A stretch of 13,210 nucleotides of DNA from Gemmatimonadota bacterium (GTDB lineage: Bacteria; GCA-2686955), in assembly GCA_002686955.1 (NCBI GenBank), contig NYZA01000223.1:1-13210 (forward strand). Direction: 5' to 3'. A model generated the notes under the pieces. The model worked only from the letters and a program-made list of their open reading frames with translations. It searched no databases and was not told where the DNA came from. This document shows positions 12,393-13,210 of the stretch, piece after piece; the first letter of the stretch is position 1; the number at the start of each line of letters is the position of its first letter. Made by a program: the position numbers and the translations under genes.

Positions 12393-13210
12393 GTTTCACG
12401 ACAGAAAGCAAACCTTGGTCCGAGAAAACGCCCGAGGCCGGCCGCGATCGGAACCAAAGCCAACAACTGAAACTGGACGCGATGCCGGTAGAGTGTTCCT
12501 ACATTTCCTTCCAACAAGGTGTACACGATTCCGAGGCAGGTCATAACAATTGCGAGTGTAGCGATACCGGGGGGGCGCGATCTCAAGAGCATGGCCGTTC
12601 CCACGGCAGCGGCCGGCAGGAGTGTATACCAACAGAGCGACTCTGGAAGCGACATCAATGCAAGCGAGCTCCTAGTGGCTTCCCATGGAAAGGGCGAGAA
12701 GAAGAAGTAGAAGATCGCGATCGGCAGGAAACGCACCAGCTCCCCGGGATTGGCGATGTTCACGTGCGCCATGTACGAAGAATCCCCACCCGTGGCCAGG
12801 TCCATGCGCTTTGTCGCCAGGGCCTGGAGACCCCACTCCTGAACGATATGTTCGTACCCTAGGAAACCCTGCCCGGCCGCCGCGATCGCAGTGCCTACGC
12901 CCACGACCAGGAAAGCGAGACCGGCGACTCTCGGGATCGAAGGGCGGCGCAGCGTTCCGGCGATCACCCCCAACCCGACGATGACGCCGACATGCGGGCG
13001 CAGCCCGGTCAAGATTCCAACCGAGAGACAGGCAACCACGAGCATCGGCAAGCGCGCCTGGGATTCCAGCCTGCAGGCGGCCGCCATACCGATCATCAGA
13101 CAGAGGTGAATCGGCGCGTCGCGCACCCCCACGGCGGACCACAGAATGAGGGAGGGGGCGGCCATCGCCAGCAGCGCCGCGATTCGCGCGGTCCCATCTC
13201 CAACGAAGCC
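12389..13210 (-). CDS. polytopic membrane protein of a polysaccharide locus, 5'-truncated
   Basis: The visible 273 C-terminal residues are very hydrophobic, with about eight likely membrane segments (for example LPMLVVACLSVGILTGL, VAGLAFLVVGVGTAIAAA, FLPIAIFYFFFSPFPW, LCWYTLLPAAAVGTAML). The frame runs off the right edge without a stop, so the ATG at 13165 is internal. Segments PSLILWSAVGVRDA and EGNVGTLYRHRVQ recall uncharacterised membrane proteins found in exopolysaccharide and O-antigen clusters, which I link loosely to glycosyltransferase or polymerase families of the GT-C/Wzy type. The gene is the most upstream visible member of the four-gene minus-strand operon and is coupled to the first GT4 gene by an ATGA overlap. 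A role in glycan polymerisation or lipid-linked sugar transfer is inference. Confidence 0.7.
   Translation of the reverse strand, partial: GFVGDGTARIAALLAMAAPSLILWSAVGVRDAPIHLCLMIGMAAACRLESQARLPMLVVACLSVGILTGLRPHVGVIVGLGVIAGTLRRPSIPRVAGLAFLVVGVGTAIAAAGQGFLGYEHIVQEWGLQALATKRMDLATGGDSSYMAHVNIANPGELVRFLPIAIFYFFFSPFPWEATRSSLALMSLPESLCWYTLLPAAAVGTAMLLRSRPPGIATLAIVMTCLGIVYTLLEGNVGTLYRHRVQFQLLALVPIAAGLGRFLGPRFAFCRET

Noticed and set aside
1-13210. tRNA, rRNA, CRISPR array, insertion sequence or prophage genes
   Set aside because: I saw no cloverleaf with conserved T-loop sequence, no regularly spaced repeats, no transposase-like protein and no flanking terminal inverted repeats.

Overview
The window reads as chromosomal DNA from an uncultured, GC-rich (roughly 62-65 % by eye) Gram-negative bacterium. 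The Gram-negative call rests on a complete TonB-dependent outer-membrane receptor and a predicted lipoprotein. The mix of a CarboxypepD_reg-type receptor, a malectin/CotH/lamin-tail surface protein and a bacterial Rsm22-like methyltransferase suggests a deep-branching phylum (myxobacterial, Eisenbacteria/Krumholzibacteria or FCB-like). The sequence alone does not fix the taxon. I see no rRNA, tRNA, CRISPR array, transposase or phage gene.

Left part (1-4789). A possible gene fragment leaves the left edge on the minus strand. Next is an Rsm22/METTL17-like methyltransferase on plus, with a four-cysteine iron-sulfur signature and a probable CTG start. It overlaps tail to tail with a small secreted protein of unknown function on minus. 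After a 173-bp divergent spacer holding a 12-bp perfect palindrome comes a large secreted protein: malectin-like domain, FN3-like domain, CotH kinase, lamin-tail domain, beta domain, lamin-tail domain. Its frame is broken once, at a GGG run near 2718-2720, so it appears as two overlapping open frames.

Middle part (4790-8913). A TonB-dependent receptor on minus and a lipoprotein-type esterase on plus diverge from a 265-bp spacer. That spacer has candidate back-to-back promoters, two hairpins on the receptor side, and a copy of a roughly 21-base element that also lies upstream of the Rsm22-like gene. A plausible but unproven reading is that the esterase acts outside the cytoplasm on an ester-bearing molecule and the receptor imports the same or a related molecule.

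Right part (8918-13210). A tightly coupled minus-strand operon encodes a polytopic membrane protein (cut by the right edge) followed by three GT4-family glycosyltransferases. All three junctions are ATGA start/stop overlaps. This is a segment of a polysaccharide (exopolysaccharide or O-antigen-like) locus: the GT4 enzymes would build a lipid-linked oligosaccharide in the cytoplasm and the membrane protein would handle it at the membrane.

The points most worth a second look are the shared upstream element, the CotH frameshift, the non-AUG start of the Rsm22-like gene, the palindromic spacer, and the esterase's large insertion.
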